A DNA stretch of 64,000 nt, taken from contig NZ_CP152412.1 of NCBI RefSeq assembly GCF_038957035.1, positions 6,506,501-6,570,500 on the forward strand, given 5' to 3'. The position numbers were made by a program, and so were the translations under genes. Position 1 is the stretch's first letter. Every line of letters begins with the position of its first letter. This DNA is from Bradyrhizobium sp. B097 (GTDB lineage: Bacteria > Pseudomonadota > Alphaproteobacteria > Rhizobiales > Xanthobacteraceae). Under the pieces are notes generated by a model. It saw only the letters and a program-made list of their open reading frames with translations, was not told the DNA's origin and did not search any database. Shown here in pieces: positions 51,934 through 61,800 of this stretch.

Positions 51934-54900
51934 TCACTCGTCCAGGATGTCGAGCAGATCATCGATCCGCTCGAACGGCGGTTCGTTTGTCCTATCTGAG
52001 TAAAAGACGCGATCGCCGTCGCGTTGTAGCGACCGTGCTCTGGATTTAGGCAACCGCCCCGGCAGGAACGTCGCTGCGACGGCCTCCGGCCCGACGTCGA
52101 GCCTCACGATACCTCGCCGCTTGCAGTCGATCCTGAGCCTTGCCGCTGTGAAGAAATCCCGGCCGGCCGGCGGCAGCTTGCCGAAGCGGCGAGAGGTCTC
52201 TTCCTCCAGATCTTCCAGATCGTCTTCGCTCCGGCACCTCGCGACGCGGCCATAGATTTCGAGGCGCATGGATTCCGATTGCACATAACTCCTGGGCAGC
52301 AGGTCGGCGAGTGGAAGGTTGAGATCGGGCACCCAAAGATCCGCGGCCCGATCGTTGGTCTTCTCCGAAGCCTGTTTCAGAAGGTGGCTATAGAGCACCG
52401 GCCCGAAAACCTGCACGTGGCCGGATTGCCGCTCGGAAAGCAGATCTCCGGCACCTCTGAGGTCCAGATCGCGCTCGCTGATTGCGAAACCGGCGCCCGG
52501 TCGGCTGAACTCCTCGAGAACGGCCAAACGCTTGCCGGATTGCTCCGAGTTCGATTCCGTCAGCATGAACGCGAAGGCGCGCGTGCCACCACGTCCCACC
52601 CGCCCTCTGAGTTGGTGGAGCTGTGCCAGACCAAACTTTTCCGGCCAACAGACCACGATGGTGTTCGCCCGGGGAATGTCGAGACCGCTTTCCACGATGT
52701 TGGTCGCCAGCAACACGTCGGCCTCGCCTTCGACGAAGCTCATCATTCGATCGTCAATCTCGTCGGCCGGTAGCTTGCCATGCAGGCAAACGATGCGCAG
52801 CTCCGGGGCCACCGCCTGCACGCGCGCCAACAGCGGATCCAGATCCTGGATGCGCGGACAGATCAGGAAACTTTGCCCGTGACGTCGCTGCTCGCGCAGC
52901 AGTGCAGCGGCAATGGCGGCGTCCGAAAGTGGCGCGATCTTGGTCACGACTGGAAGCCGATGGACCGGCGGGGATGCGATCACGCTCAGGTCCCTAAATC
53001 CGGCGAGACCTGCCGCAAGCGTGCGCGGGATCGGCGTGGCGCTCATCCAAAGCGTATGGACGCTCTTCGCCAGGCCCGAAAGCTTCGCCTTCTCCGCCGC
53101 CCCGAAGTGCTGCTCTTCGTCGACAACGACCAGGCTCAGCTTGGCGAATTTCACGTCCTTCGATGCGATCGCCTGCGTGCCGACCACGATCTTCATCTTT
53201 CCGCTCCGCAGGCCTTCCTTGGTCTGCTTCATCTCCGCAGACGACGTCGCGCGCGACAAGCTGCCGACTTCGATGCCGAGCGGAGCGAACCGTTTGCGGA
53301 ACGTCGCGACGTGCTGTCTTGCCAGGACGGTCGTCGGTACGACGACGGCAACCTGCTTGCCTGACAGGGCAACGGCCGCCGCCGCGCGCAAGGCAACCTC
53401 GGTCTTGCCAAACCCGACGTCGCCGCAGACGACGCGGTCCATCGGATGACCCGAGGCAAGATCATCCAGGACGTCGCGAATCGCCTTTGCCTGGTCGACT
53501 GTCGTGAAATATGGAAAGCGCGCGACGAACCGCTCATATGCGGGACCGGGAGCGACCAGCTTGGGAGCGCGCCGGCGACGCCGCTGCGCGATGTGTTTGG
53601 CGAGCGCCTTGGCGGCAAGCTGAATCTCCTGCTCCGCCTTGGTCCGGCGCGCCCACCACGTGCTTCCGTCCGCCTTGTCCAAGGTCAGCTTGCCGCGCTC
53701 CGCCGCATACGGCCAGATCAGCGCAAGGTCGGCGGGCGGAACGAGCACGGCATCATCTCCGGCAAATCCCAGCCGGATCATCTCGCGCGATGATCCCTTT
53801 CCCATGTCGAGGGTTTGCAAGCCATCGAGCACGGCCAGCCCGCGCGGCAGATGAACGACGACCGCGCCGCGCTCCGGCACGTCGGGATGATCGAAAGCCG
53901 CACCCCAGGCTCTGGCCATGGGCTGCGGATGATGCGCGCGGCTGCCGAGCACGTCGGTCGCCGTCACGACGACAAGCGGCTTGCGGCCCGAACCGATGAA
54001 GCCGGCATCGAAGTCAGCCAGCAGCGCCGCTTCGCCACCCCGGCCCTTCGCCGCCTCGCTCCAACCTTCGACGCGCTCTGCCTTGATCCCACTCATGCGC
54101 TCGATCGCGCGCAGGTCGTCCTCCACCGCCGCAACAAACAGCAGCCGCGATCCGGCGCGCTGCGTGTCGGCGACAAAGGCGCGGAGCGCCTTTCGCGACG
54201 AGGCGACCTTCGAGAAATCGGGCGTCGGGGTGAACGCCGCCTTGCGAGGCAGCGCACTCATGCGCTTGGTCAGCCGCTTCCAATCGACGGGGCCGAAATA
54301 CTCGCGCTCCGTCTCTCTGCGGCCGGCCGCCTCCTTGATCGTGCTCAGCCAGCTATCGGCATGACCCGCAACTCCGGCGTCCGCGATCCAGTGGGCGCGC
54401 TCACAATAATCCGGCAGCGCCGCCCGCTGTGCCCGCTTGCCTCCCAACGCGATCCGTTCCGACATCGGATCGATCAGCAGTTCCTGGGTATCGAACACGA
54501 CGTCGTGTTCGTTGGGATCGACCCCGGCGATCCTGCGGATCACGCCACCGGAATGCTCGATTCTGTACGGCCCGAGGGCGCCGGCAGGAAACACTTCGAA
54601 CGTCATTCCGTGGAACAGGACGCTTCCGGGATAGTCCGCCTCTTCGTCGAGATCGTATCCCAGGGCTTCCAGACGATCCTTGAGATCCTGCTCGGAATAG
54701 CGTGCACCGACCTTCAGGCTGATGCTGAGGCGGCCCCAGCTGGCGGGCAGCGGCAATCGTTCCATGATCGCCTCTGCCGTCGATACCAGGAAGACCGGCT
54801 TCCTGCTCTTCGCGAGACGCCGCAACACCGAGCTCCGCCTGCCGGCGATCTCGTGCGACGGCTCCAGCCCGTCAAACGGCAAGGTATTCAGCCTCGGGAA

Positions 54901-55251
54901 CACCAGCACCTCGAGCGAAGGATCGAGCGAATGCAGCACGCCGCCGAGGCGCTCCGCCCTGTTCTCGCTTTCCGCAAGGAAGACGATGCCGTCTCGCCCG
55001 GACTTCTTCCATTGCTCGAGAAGATGCAGCGCCAGCATGCCGAGTGGCGAGGAGGATGAGATCCCGGAACGCGTCGATCCCTTGCTTTTCTTCTTCGCGC
55101 CAGCAGCCGCGCGGGCCTTCTTGGTATTCGCCACGTCAAATCCATCGTTATTGCGCAAGTTCGATCGCCCGGAGACAAGCATCTCCGGTCGATCGCCGGC
55201 CGCCGGCGCCCCCCGACGCACACGGCCAGCGCCCTCATTACAGCCTCGCAC
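51934..55251 (-). CDS. Mfd-like SF2 helicase (transcription-repair coupling factor paralogue)
   Basis: This 1105-residue protein is organised like Mfd: a UvrB-homology region at the N-terminus (ENRAERLGGVLHSLDPSLEVLVFPRLNTLPFDG), a reduced RNA-polymerase-interaction-like segment (VVHLPRGLAVLDGLQTL), then RecG-like motor motifs GDVGFGKTE (about 610), DEEQHFG (about 712), ATNIVESGLDIP and QLRGRVGRGG (about 882), and a C-terminal D7-like domain. HGIGRY of true Mfd is replaced by RGLAVL, so polymerase binding may differ. The N-terminus is uncertain: GTG 55134 or ATG 55182 would remove a basic, poorly conserved extension. Confidence 0.82.
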   Translation of the reverse strand: MRGCNEGAGRVRRGAPAAGDRPEMLVSGRSNLRNNDGFDVANTKKARAAAGAKKKSKGSTRSGISSSSPLGMLALHLLEQWKKSGRDGIVFLAESENRAERLGGVLHSLDPSLEVLVFPRLNTLPFDGLEPSHEIAGRRSSVLRRLAKSRKPVFLVSTAEAIMERLPLPASWGRLSISLKVGARYSEQDLKDRLEALGYDLDEEADYPGSVLFHGMTFEVFPAGALGPYRIEHSGGVIRRIAGVDPNEHDVVFDTQELLIDPMSERIALGGKRAQRAALPDYCERAHWIADAGVAGHADSWLSTIKEAAGRRETEREYFGPVDWKRLTKRMSALPRKAAFTPTPDFSKVASSRKALRAFVADTQRAGSRLLFVAAVEDDLRAIERMSGIKAERVEGWSEAAKGRGGEAALLADFDAGFIGSGRKPLVVVTATDVLGSRAHHPQPMARAWGAAFDHPDVPERGAVVVHLPRGLAVLDGLQTLDMGKGSSREMIRLGFAGDDAVLVPPADLALIWPYAAERGKLTLDKADGSTWWARRTKAEQEIQLAAKALAKHIAQRRRRRAPKLVAPGPAYERFVARFPYFTTVDQAKAIRDVLDDLASGHPMDRVVCGDVGFGKTEVALRAAAAVALSGKQVAVVVPTTVLARQHVATFRKRFAPLGIEVGSLSRATSSAEMKQTKEGLRSGKMKIVVGTQAIASKDVKFAKLSLVVVDEEQHFGAAEKAKLSGLAKSVHTLWMSATPIPRTLAAGLAGFRDLSVIASPPVHRLPVVTKIAPLSDAAIAAALLREQRRHGQSFLICPRIQDLDPLLARVQAVAPELRIVCLHGKLPADEIDDRMMSFVEGEADVLLATNIVESGLDIPRANTIVVCWPEKFGLAQLHQLRGRVGRGGTRAFAFMLTESNSEQSGKRLAVLEEFSRPGAGFAISERDLDLRGAGDLLSERQSGHVQVFGPVLYSHLLKQASEKTNDRAADLWVPDLNLPLADLLPRSYVQSESMRLEIYGRVARCRSEDDLEDLEEETSRRFGKLPPAGRDFFTAARLRIDCKRRGIVRLDVGPEAVAATFLPGRLPKSRARSLQRDGDRVFYSDRTNEPPFERIDDLLDILDE

Positions 55252-55650
55252 CCGCGTTGGATAGCGGCGGGTTCGGGATCAATTGCGGCATCGGGGGATG
55301 CCTCGGTCCGCGCCACCATTCTGATTGTAGTCCAGCCTTCACATCGGATCGCGCCGCCCGGGCATCCGAGAATTCACCGGCCCGAAAAATCACCGCAAGC
55401 CAGCTGCGCGTCGCGCCAGCTCGAATTGTCTTAGGGGTGTGAGCCACATCGGCGCCGATGCCGACGACGACGCGCAGGGCTGTTCGCCCTGCACGGCGAA
55501 CAGCTTCGATTGTCTTGAGACGTTCCTGCAAGGTCTTCTTCATCGCCGTCCCATTCACAAGCCATCGAACAAGACGTTCTGGACATCACGAGGCCGTCAG
55601 GCGGTCGCGCGGCGCTGCCGTGTCACGCAACAAAAACAGGGAAGGTTATC
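55252..55650. other. Leader region of the PstS-like gene with alternative hairpins
   Basis: This 399-base spacer has no convincing gene; a minus-strand frame at 55238-55558 overlaps the helicase start and has no family resemblance. GCAGGGC-TGTTC-GCCCTGC (55474-55492) and GCTGTTCGCC-CTGCAC-GGCGAACAGC (55479-55504) overlap and are mutually exclusive hairpins about 150 bases before the PstS-like start. Confidence 0.5.
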
Positions 55651-57624
55651 ATGAAGACGAAATCGTTCGCCGAACGCGTGCTGGGCACGACCTCGCTGGT
55701 CGTGTTGTCGGCCGCCGCCATGATCGGAGCCCAGCAACCGGCTGCGGCCCAAACCGGCATCTACGGCGGCGGCAGCACGCTGTCGTCGCTGGCGCTGCGG
55801 CAGATCTTCGACTGCTATGCAGGCTCGACGCTGGCCAATGACGGCCAGGCGTTCTCGCCAAGCTTCTCGACCGCAACCCCGAGCCCGAACCTGCTGCCGA
55901 CCAGCTGCACCCTCGTCTCGACCTCGGTCGAGGGCCTGTTCGCCGCCGTCGGCTCCGGCAACGGCCAGCGCGCCTACATCGCCGACGATGCGCGGCAGCT
56001 GTTCCGCGGCAGCCCGGACTCCGCGCCGGCCGTGGTGCGCAAGCCATCCGCCAAGCCGCCGTTCCGCGACACCGCCAATGCGGCCTTCAAGAGCTATCCC
56101 TATCCGCGGCTCGACTTTGCCGCCAGCGACGCGCCGCTCGCCAGCTCGATTGCAAGCCTGACCACCATCTCGTTCAGCAACTTCGTCCCGTCGACCAATT
56201 GGCAGAACACGCTGCTGATCGGCGCCCTCAGCAAATCGAACACCAGCTTCAACACCGCGGCCGTCGGCGCGCCGATCCAGGTCCCGGCCATGGAGGTCCC
56301 GGTTGCGATTGCGGTCAACACCGCCAATTCCGCCTCGGGCGTGACCTGGACCAACCAGTCGGCGCTGTCGCCGAACAGCCAGGCCGGCGGAGCGATCCAG
56401 CTCTCGGCCGCCCAGCTCTGCGCGATCTTCTCCGCGACCGTGACGGACTGGCACGACACCTCGACGCTGATCCCCGCGCTCGACGCCAACGGCGTGCAGC
56501 AATTCCAGCACTTCTACGACGCCAACACCAACGGCTCGCTGACCCCGGTCGCCTATACCAGCGGCCGGCTGCCGATCAAGGTGGTCTACCGTGCGGATGA
56601 TGCCGGCGCGAGCTACATCCTCACCAACTACCTCGCCAGCCTCTGCCCGCTGCTCGACCCGACCGGCACCTACAACTACAAGAAGATCTTCACCGGCGTC
56701 GGCGTCGGCGGCAGCACCACCGCCAACCTGCCGGCGGGCAAATTCTCCCGCCTGCTCGACAACATCAGGGCGGTGAAGAGCTCCGACCAGAGCGACCCCT
56801 ATGACGTGGATGACGACGAGGAACGTCCGGATCCGCACTGGATCAGCGCCTCGGGCAGCAACCACGAAGCGCTCAAGATCGGCACCGACCCGCGCTTCGC
56901 CGGCCGCATCGGCTATCTCAGCGCCGACTACACCCAGCCCTATGCGCAGACCGTGACCGAGGAAATCGCCGGGACCACGATCTCCGCGGCGGCTCCGCTG
57001 TCGGCCAGCATCCAGAACGAACGGCAGCGCCTGCTCGGCGTCTATCATCCGGGCCAGGTCGGCAGCAACGGCAGGGCGCAGAACTTCGTCCCGCCGACGC
57101 CGAACAATGCCCAGCTGGCGTTTGCCAACCTGACCGCCCCGGACATCTCCAGCAGCTATGATGCCTGGAACCTGTATGCCCAGGTCTATCCCGCCGGCAC
57201 CGTCGTTGGCGGCGTGACCTATGACGGCCTGTCTGTCATCGGCATCCCGCTGCAGTCGCAGAGCGACTATCCGATCACCGGCGCGAGCTTCCTCAACGTG
57301 TATAGCTGCTACAGCGACACGGCCGGGACGCGGGTGCCCGCCGTGAAGAACTGGCTTGCCTGGTACTTCGGCGGATCGGTCACCGGGCTGCCGAACTACA
57401 ATCCGGCGGCCTCGAACTCCGACAACCCCGGCTATGATCCGAATGTCGCCCGGGTCATTCGCAACAACGGCTTCCACGAGCTCGACGGCGTGTGGGCCAC
57501 CAACATCCTCAATGCCTATCTGATCTCAAGCGCGGCCAGCGGCCTGCCGAGCGCGATCGCGGCCTACAGCACGTCGGGCACCCAGACCGACGGCTGCACG
57601 GGCGTCACCGGCGGCGCGAAGTAA
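55651..57624 (+). CDS. Exported PstS-like (periplasmic-binding-fold) protein
   Basis: The protein is 657 residues from ATG 55651, preceded by AGGGAAGG. It has a clear signal peptide (GTTSLVVLSAAAMIGAQQPAAAQ). The start of the mature part (TGIYGGGSTLSSLALRQIFDCY) and later VPVAIAVNTA, QLSAAQLCAIFSATVTDWHD and IKVVYRADDAGASYILTNYL follow the PstS phosphate-binding fold, but the protein is about twice the usual length with a long C-terminal region ending in a Cys-containing tail. No pst transporter genes are nearby. It lies next to an FkbM methyltransferase and a giant adhesin, which suggests a secreted or surface role rather than phosphate uptake. Confidence 0.75.
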   Translation: MKTKSFAERVLGTTSLVVLSAAAMIGAQQPAAAQTGIYGGGSTLSSLALRQIFDCYAGSTLANDGQAFSPSFSTATPSPNLLPTSCTLVSTSVEGLFAAVGSGNGQRAYIADDARQLFRGSPDSAPAVVRKPSAKPPFRDTANAAFKSYPYPRLDFAASDAPLASSIASLTTISFSNFVPSTNWQNTLLIGALSKSNTSFNTAAVGAPIQVPAMEVPVAIAVNTANSASGVTWTNQSALSPNSQAGGAIQLSAAQLCAIFSATVTDWHDTSTLIPALDANGVQQFQHFYDANTNGSLTPVAYTSGRLPIKVVYRADDAGASYILTNYLASLCPLLDPTGTYNYKKIFTGVGVGGSTTANLPAGKFSRLLDNIRAVKSSDQSDPYDVDDDEERPDPHWISASGSNHEALKIGTDPRFAGRIGYLSADYTQPYAQTVTEEIAGTTISAAAPLSASIQNERQRLLGVYHPGQVGSNGRAQNFVPPTPNNAQLAFANLTAPDISSSYDAWNLYAQVYPAGTVVGGVTYDGLSVIGIPLQSQSDYPITGASFLNVYSCYSDTAGTRVPAVKNWLAWYFGGSVTGLPNYNPAASNSDNPGYDPNVARVIRNNGFHELDGVWATNILNAYLISSAASGLPSAIAAYSTSGTQTDGCTGVTGGAK

Positions 57625-57636
57625 CGCCAACATGAG

Positions 57637-57669
57637 ATCGTGATCCGGAACGATCCGGATCACGATTTT
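57637..57669 (+). terminator. Rho-independent terminator after the PstS-like gene
   Basis: ATCGTGATCCGG (57637-57648) and CCGGATCACGAT (57655-57666) form a perfect 12-bp stem with a six-base loop, followed by TTT. It lies 12 bases after the stop codon. Confidence 0.85.
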
Positions 57670-57725
57670 ACGGGAAGACATCAGCAGCCGGGCTCTTGAT
57701 CGTTCTTGACGTCTCAGCCGGTCTC

Positions 57726-58643
57726 TCAGCTGGTCTTGGCGGCAGCGCGGTGCGCCGCGGCGAGCTCGAAATAGCGGCTTCCCGCATCGGAGACGATCGC
57801 AGCGCGGTTGAGCAAATGCTGGATGCAGAGCGCCGCGAGATCGTAGGAGCCGTAGCAGTGATGGGCGACCAGCGCGAGATGCTTGAGCTGCTCAGAGCTC
57901 ATCGCGTCGGCCTTGGTGAAATCGCGGACATAGACGGCGTCGGCCTCGACCAGCTGGTTGAACGCCTCATAGGGATTCGTGCCGCGCATCGGCCAGATCA
58001 TGCGCTTGTCGATCGCCATCAGGGCATGGGGAATGAAGCCCTGGCTGCGCAGCTCGAGGTCGATCTCGCCGAACACCGGCTGCTGCTTGTACAGCGGGAG
58101 AAACGAGACCTCGGTCTGGATGACGACCGCGTTCGCGAGCTGCCGCCGCCCATTCTGGAAGATCGCAAGCTCCGAGCCCTGCACGTCGATCTTGAGATAG
58201 TCCAGCGCATCGATCTCGCCGATGTCATCGAGCCTGTGGGTCGCGATCTTGCTGTCGGCGATGATGCGGCCCCATTCGCTGAAGCCCTGAAAGTGCTTCA
58301 GCATCACGGGATCAGGCTCCAGCAGGCTGGTCATCCCGGGCGCGGCACAGACGCGTAGGCGGGCCTGCTCGCCGTTGCCGATGACATAGGGCAGATAGGT
58401 TTCGAGCTCGCTCTTGCGGGCATTGAGCTCGGCCAACGCGTTGGGCTGCGGCTCGAAGCCGAACAGCCGGCACAGGCGCTTCTGCAGCAGCGGCAGATAG
58501 GGCGGGACGTCGATCGGGTTGGCGCCGATATCGACCACCGCGGTGAGACGTTCGGGTACAAGCAGAGCGCCCAGGGGATCCGCATCGGCAGCTGGGGCCA
58601 CGGTTGACGGGGATGACATCATAGGGACCTCACGGAGCGGCAC
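57726..58643 (-). CDS. FkbM family methyltransferase
   Basis: This 305-residue SAM-dependent O-methyltransferase shows VVDIGANPIDVPPYLPLL (SAM site), FGFEPQPNALAELN, HRLDDIGEIDALDYLKIDVQGSE and VVIQTEVSFLPLY. FkbM enzymes methylate sugars or polyketides, often in glycan or glycopeptide synthesis. Its place between the PstS-like gene and the adhesin suggests modification of a surface glycan, or of a sugar on one of those proteins. That link is inference. Confidence 0.88.
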   Translation of the reverse strand: MPLREVPMMSSPSTVAPAADADPLGALLVPERLTAVVDIGANPIDVPPYLPLLQKRLCRLFGFEPQPNALAELNARKSELETYLPYVIGNGEQARLRVCAAPGMTSLLEPDPVMLKHFQGFSEWGRIIADSKIATHRLDDIGEIDALDYLKIDVQGSELAIFQNGRRQLANAVVIQTEVSFLPLYKQQPVFGEIDLELRSQGFIPHALMAIDKRMIWPMRGTNPYEAFNQLVEADAVYVRDFTKADAMSSEQLKHLALVAHHCYGSYDLAALCIQHLLNRAAIVSDAGSRYFELAAAHRAAAKTS

Positions 58644-58686
58644 GAGGCGCGTCGAACCTTGAGGTCGGAGCGCGCAGCTCTATCCC

Positions 58687-58772
58687 CGTCATTGCGAGCA
58701 AAGCGAAGCAATCCATCCCACCACACACGCGGAACCATGGATTGCTTCGTCGCTTCGCTCCTCGCAATGACG
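58687..58772. repeat. Intergenic inverted repeat element
   Basis: Arms CGTCATTGCGAGCAAAGCGA (from 58687, to 58715) and the near-complement ending CTCGCAATGACG (58738-58772) form an imperfect palindrome. A related palindrome type is widespread in alphaproteobacterial intergenic DNA (recalled). It separates fkbM from the adhesin gene. Confidence 0.7.
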
Positions 58773-58854
58773 AGGTTGCATACATTCACGGGCCTTCAAC
58801 GTGAGAAGGGCAGTGCGCAATCCGGATCAGCGCAGCCATGACACCAACGACCGG

Positions 58855-61800
58855 TTACTGCCCACCGCCGCGGCGACGGCGCTCGTCGTCGTTGCCGTTC
58901 GGCTTCTGGTTATTGCCACTGCCGCTGTTGCTCGGCGCCGCGTCATCGCCGCCGCTGCCGCCATAGCCCAGCACCTCGACAATTACGATCGAGGGCTGGT
59001 CATTGGGCTTGTTCGGCGCCGGCTGCCCCGCCTGCTGGGTCGCAGCGGTTGCGTTGTTGTTGACCGCGGATAGCGTGGTGCTCGGCGTCGGCACAGTGGG
59101 CAGCCCTGCCACCGTGGTGGCCTGAACGTTGTAGGCATTGAGCACGACCGGCGCCACCAGCAAGACTTCGTTGCCGGCGCGAATGCCCGCGGAGCCGAGG
59201 TCGATGGTGCCGCGCGGCGCAACCAAGGCGACGTTGCTCCTGGTCGGATCCTGCCCGGGCAGCGTGACCAGCGCGGCGATGCCGGCGCCGGTGACCAGCC
59301 CCTGCGGGTTGATATAGCAATAGCCGTCAACAGTGCAGATCTCGCTGAGCGCGGGGCTCGAGACATAGGTCTTCGGTCCCGCGCCGGCGCTGATGTCGCC
59401 ATTGGCGGTGAACAGGCCGATGTCGCCGCCCTGCTGAGTCATGATGCGGCTCTGGTTGACCAGGATCGAGTCGTTGGCAAAGGCACGGATGGTGCCGCCG
59501 CCGAGCGTCAGGATGCCCTCCTGGCTCGGGCTCAAGGTATCGAGCGAGGAGTGGCCGACGGTGATGCCGCCGCCCGGCCCGAGGATGTTGATGTCGCCAC
59601 CCATCTGGGTCTCGAGCACGGAGGCCGCGACGTTGAACCTGCCGGTCGCGATCTTCGGCGCGGCCTTGCCGTCGACGCCCAGGCTGTTGTCGGTGTAACC
59701 GTGGCCGGCCGGGAACAGAGTGGCGATCGCGGTGTAGGCCCGTGCATTCTGCCCAAAATAGGGGCTCGCCGGATTCTTGAAGTCCTTCCCGACCTGGATC
59801 AGAAAATCGAGGAAGGCGTGATCGACCATCAAGGCCTGCCCGGAAGACGACAGGCCGCCCAGGAACATCGGCCATACCCGACTTTCTGTAAGGCTGAATG
59901 GTGCGACGGTCGGATCGACCAGTCCGGTCGCCGTGAACTGGACGTTCGAGATACCCGCGGCGTTCAGCAGCACCTTGAGCTCGGCCGCGGACCGGACGCT
60001 GGTCTTCCCTGCGGCGATCAATTGACCGAGCAGCGTATTCATCTGCTGCGTGATCGACGGCAGGAAGTCGATGCCATTGGCGGCGGGGTCCAGTTTTGGA
60101 TCGGCAGCTCGCGCCGCCACCACCAGCGGATCGACGAATCGCAAGATCGCCGGCACGTAGTCGATGCCCGGTTTCACACCGAATAGCAGATCGACCTCGG
60201 CTCCCTGGGACGGCAGATACGGCTTGAGAGGGTTCGTCGGCAGACCGGCGAACGCACCGCCAACCGCGCTGCCGTTGCCGAGCGTCGCGATACCACGGGT
60301 CGACGTATCGGATGCCGAGAACGGACCCAGATCGTGCCCGGCCTGCAGCACGAAGGTGCCGGGGCCATAGAGAAGATAGGAGCCGCCGACCAGATCGTTG
60401 CCGGCAACGATGCTGGTGATGTCGGCCGCGTTGTTGTTCTGGCCGATGAAGGTCAAACTGATATTGGCCTGCGGCGTGCCGTTGCTGGTCGTCGAAACGC
60501 CGCCGCCCTGGGCTATCCCCGCGTAGATGTTGTTGCCCGCCTCGATCCGCGCCGGCTTGATCAGTGTCACGCTGGTGGTGACACTTCCATCGATGTTAAC
60601 GGCATAGATGTCCTTGCCGGCAGCGATGACGACGGGCACCGGATCGTTCGCATGCAGCGCCTGGGTCAGGGTCGCCCACGGCAGCCCGAGCGGGTTGACG
60701 GAGTTGCCGGCCAAGTTGATGGTTCGGTCATTTGAACCGATATATCGCGTGATGCCGCTATCAAGATCGGGCATCGAAAGACCTGCTCCCAGATCGATAG
60801 AGCCGGCCGCGACGAGATTGACAGTGCCGGTGTTACTCGGCACCAGGTTGCTTACGTCCGTCTTGCTGAGGGTCAGATTTCCGTTAAGTGCGGCGAGGTC
60901 GAGCGTAGCGGGAAGGAGCAATCCGACGGTCGCGGGGTCTGCCTGCCCGCCGAGGAAAACGCCGCCCGCATTGTGCACAAAAAGCCCCGGAATCGATACC
61001 TGAGAAACAGTTGGGGCGGTTACGTCGCCGGTGAGACTCGTCAGCGAAACGCCGCTGCTTGGGCCATAGCTGGTGAAATAATTGCTCCAAGAGACGTTGC
61101 CAGAGTTGAAGGGATCTGGAGATGCGCCAGGCAAATATTTCGCAGGATCGGCCTGTATCCCGAGATTAACCGGCAACGCGGCGGGATCGTAGACGTTGCC
61201 GAGCGTCACCGAACCGCGCGCGGCCAAACTAATGAATCCGTCCTGCACCGCCAGCAACAACGGCAGCGCATAGGTGCCGGCGACGGAGTTCGCGCCGAGT
61301 GTAACTCCGAGAGTCGGAAGGCCCTGGTTTAGCGGATTGCTGGTGGTGGCCTGCACCGAGCCACCGACCCGGATCAGGCCGGCGCCGCGGCCGACCAGGA
61401 AATCGCTGCTCAGGAGGTTACCGCCGGCCGTCACACTGAGATTGCCGCCGCCGTAATACGTCACCTTGGGCGGATTGGCCGACGTGAAACCGCCGCCGAC
61501 GACGAGCGTCTCCGGCAACGACGCGCCGATATCGATGATATCGGCGCCGGCCGACAGCGTGACGTTGCCGCCACCCAGCGCGCCGAAGCCCTGGAAGAAG
61601 GTGGCGTAGTTGATCCAGGCCGCGGTTTGGCAGGCAACCGCGCCCGCCGCCGCGCACGCTGCGAACGGCGTCGATGTGCCGTTTGAGAGGCCGTAATGGA
61701 TGTACCAGTCGCTCCACATCTGGCCGGTCGAGCCACCCTGCACGCCGAACCGACTGCCGTCAGAATCGGTCGGCATCTCGATGCCGATGATCGAGCCGCC

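Noticed and set aside
55238..55558. Minus-strand 106-codon frame upstream of the helicase gene
   Set aside because: It overlaps the helicase start, has no recognisable family and lies over inverted repeats; probably spurious.
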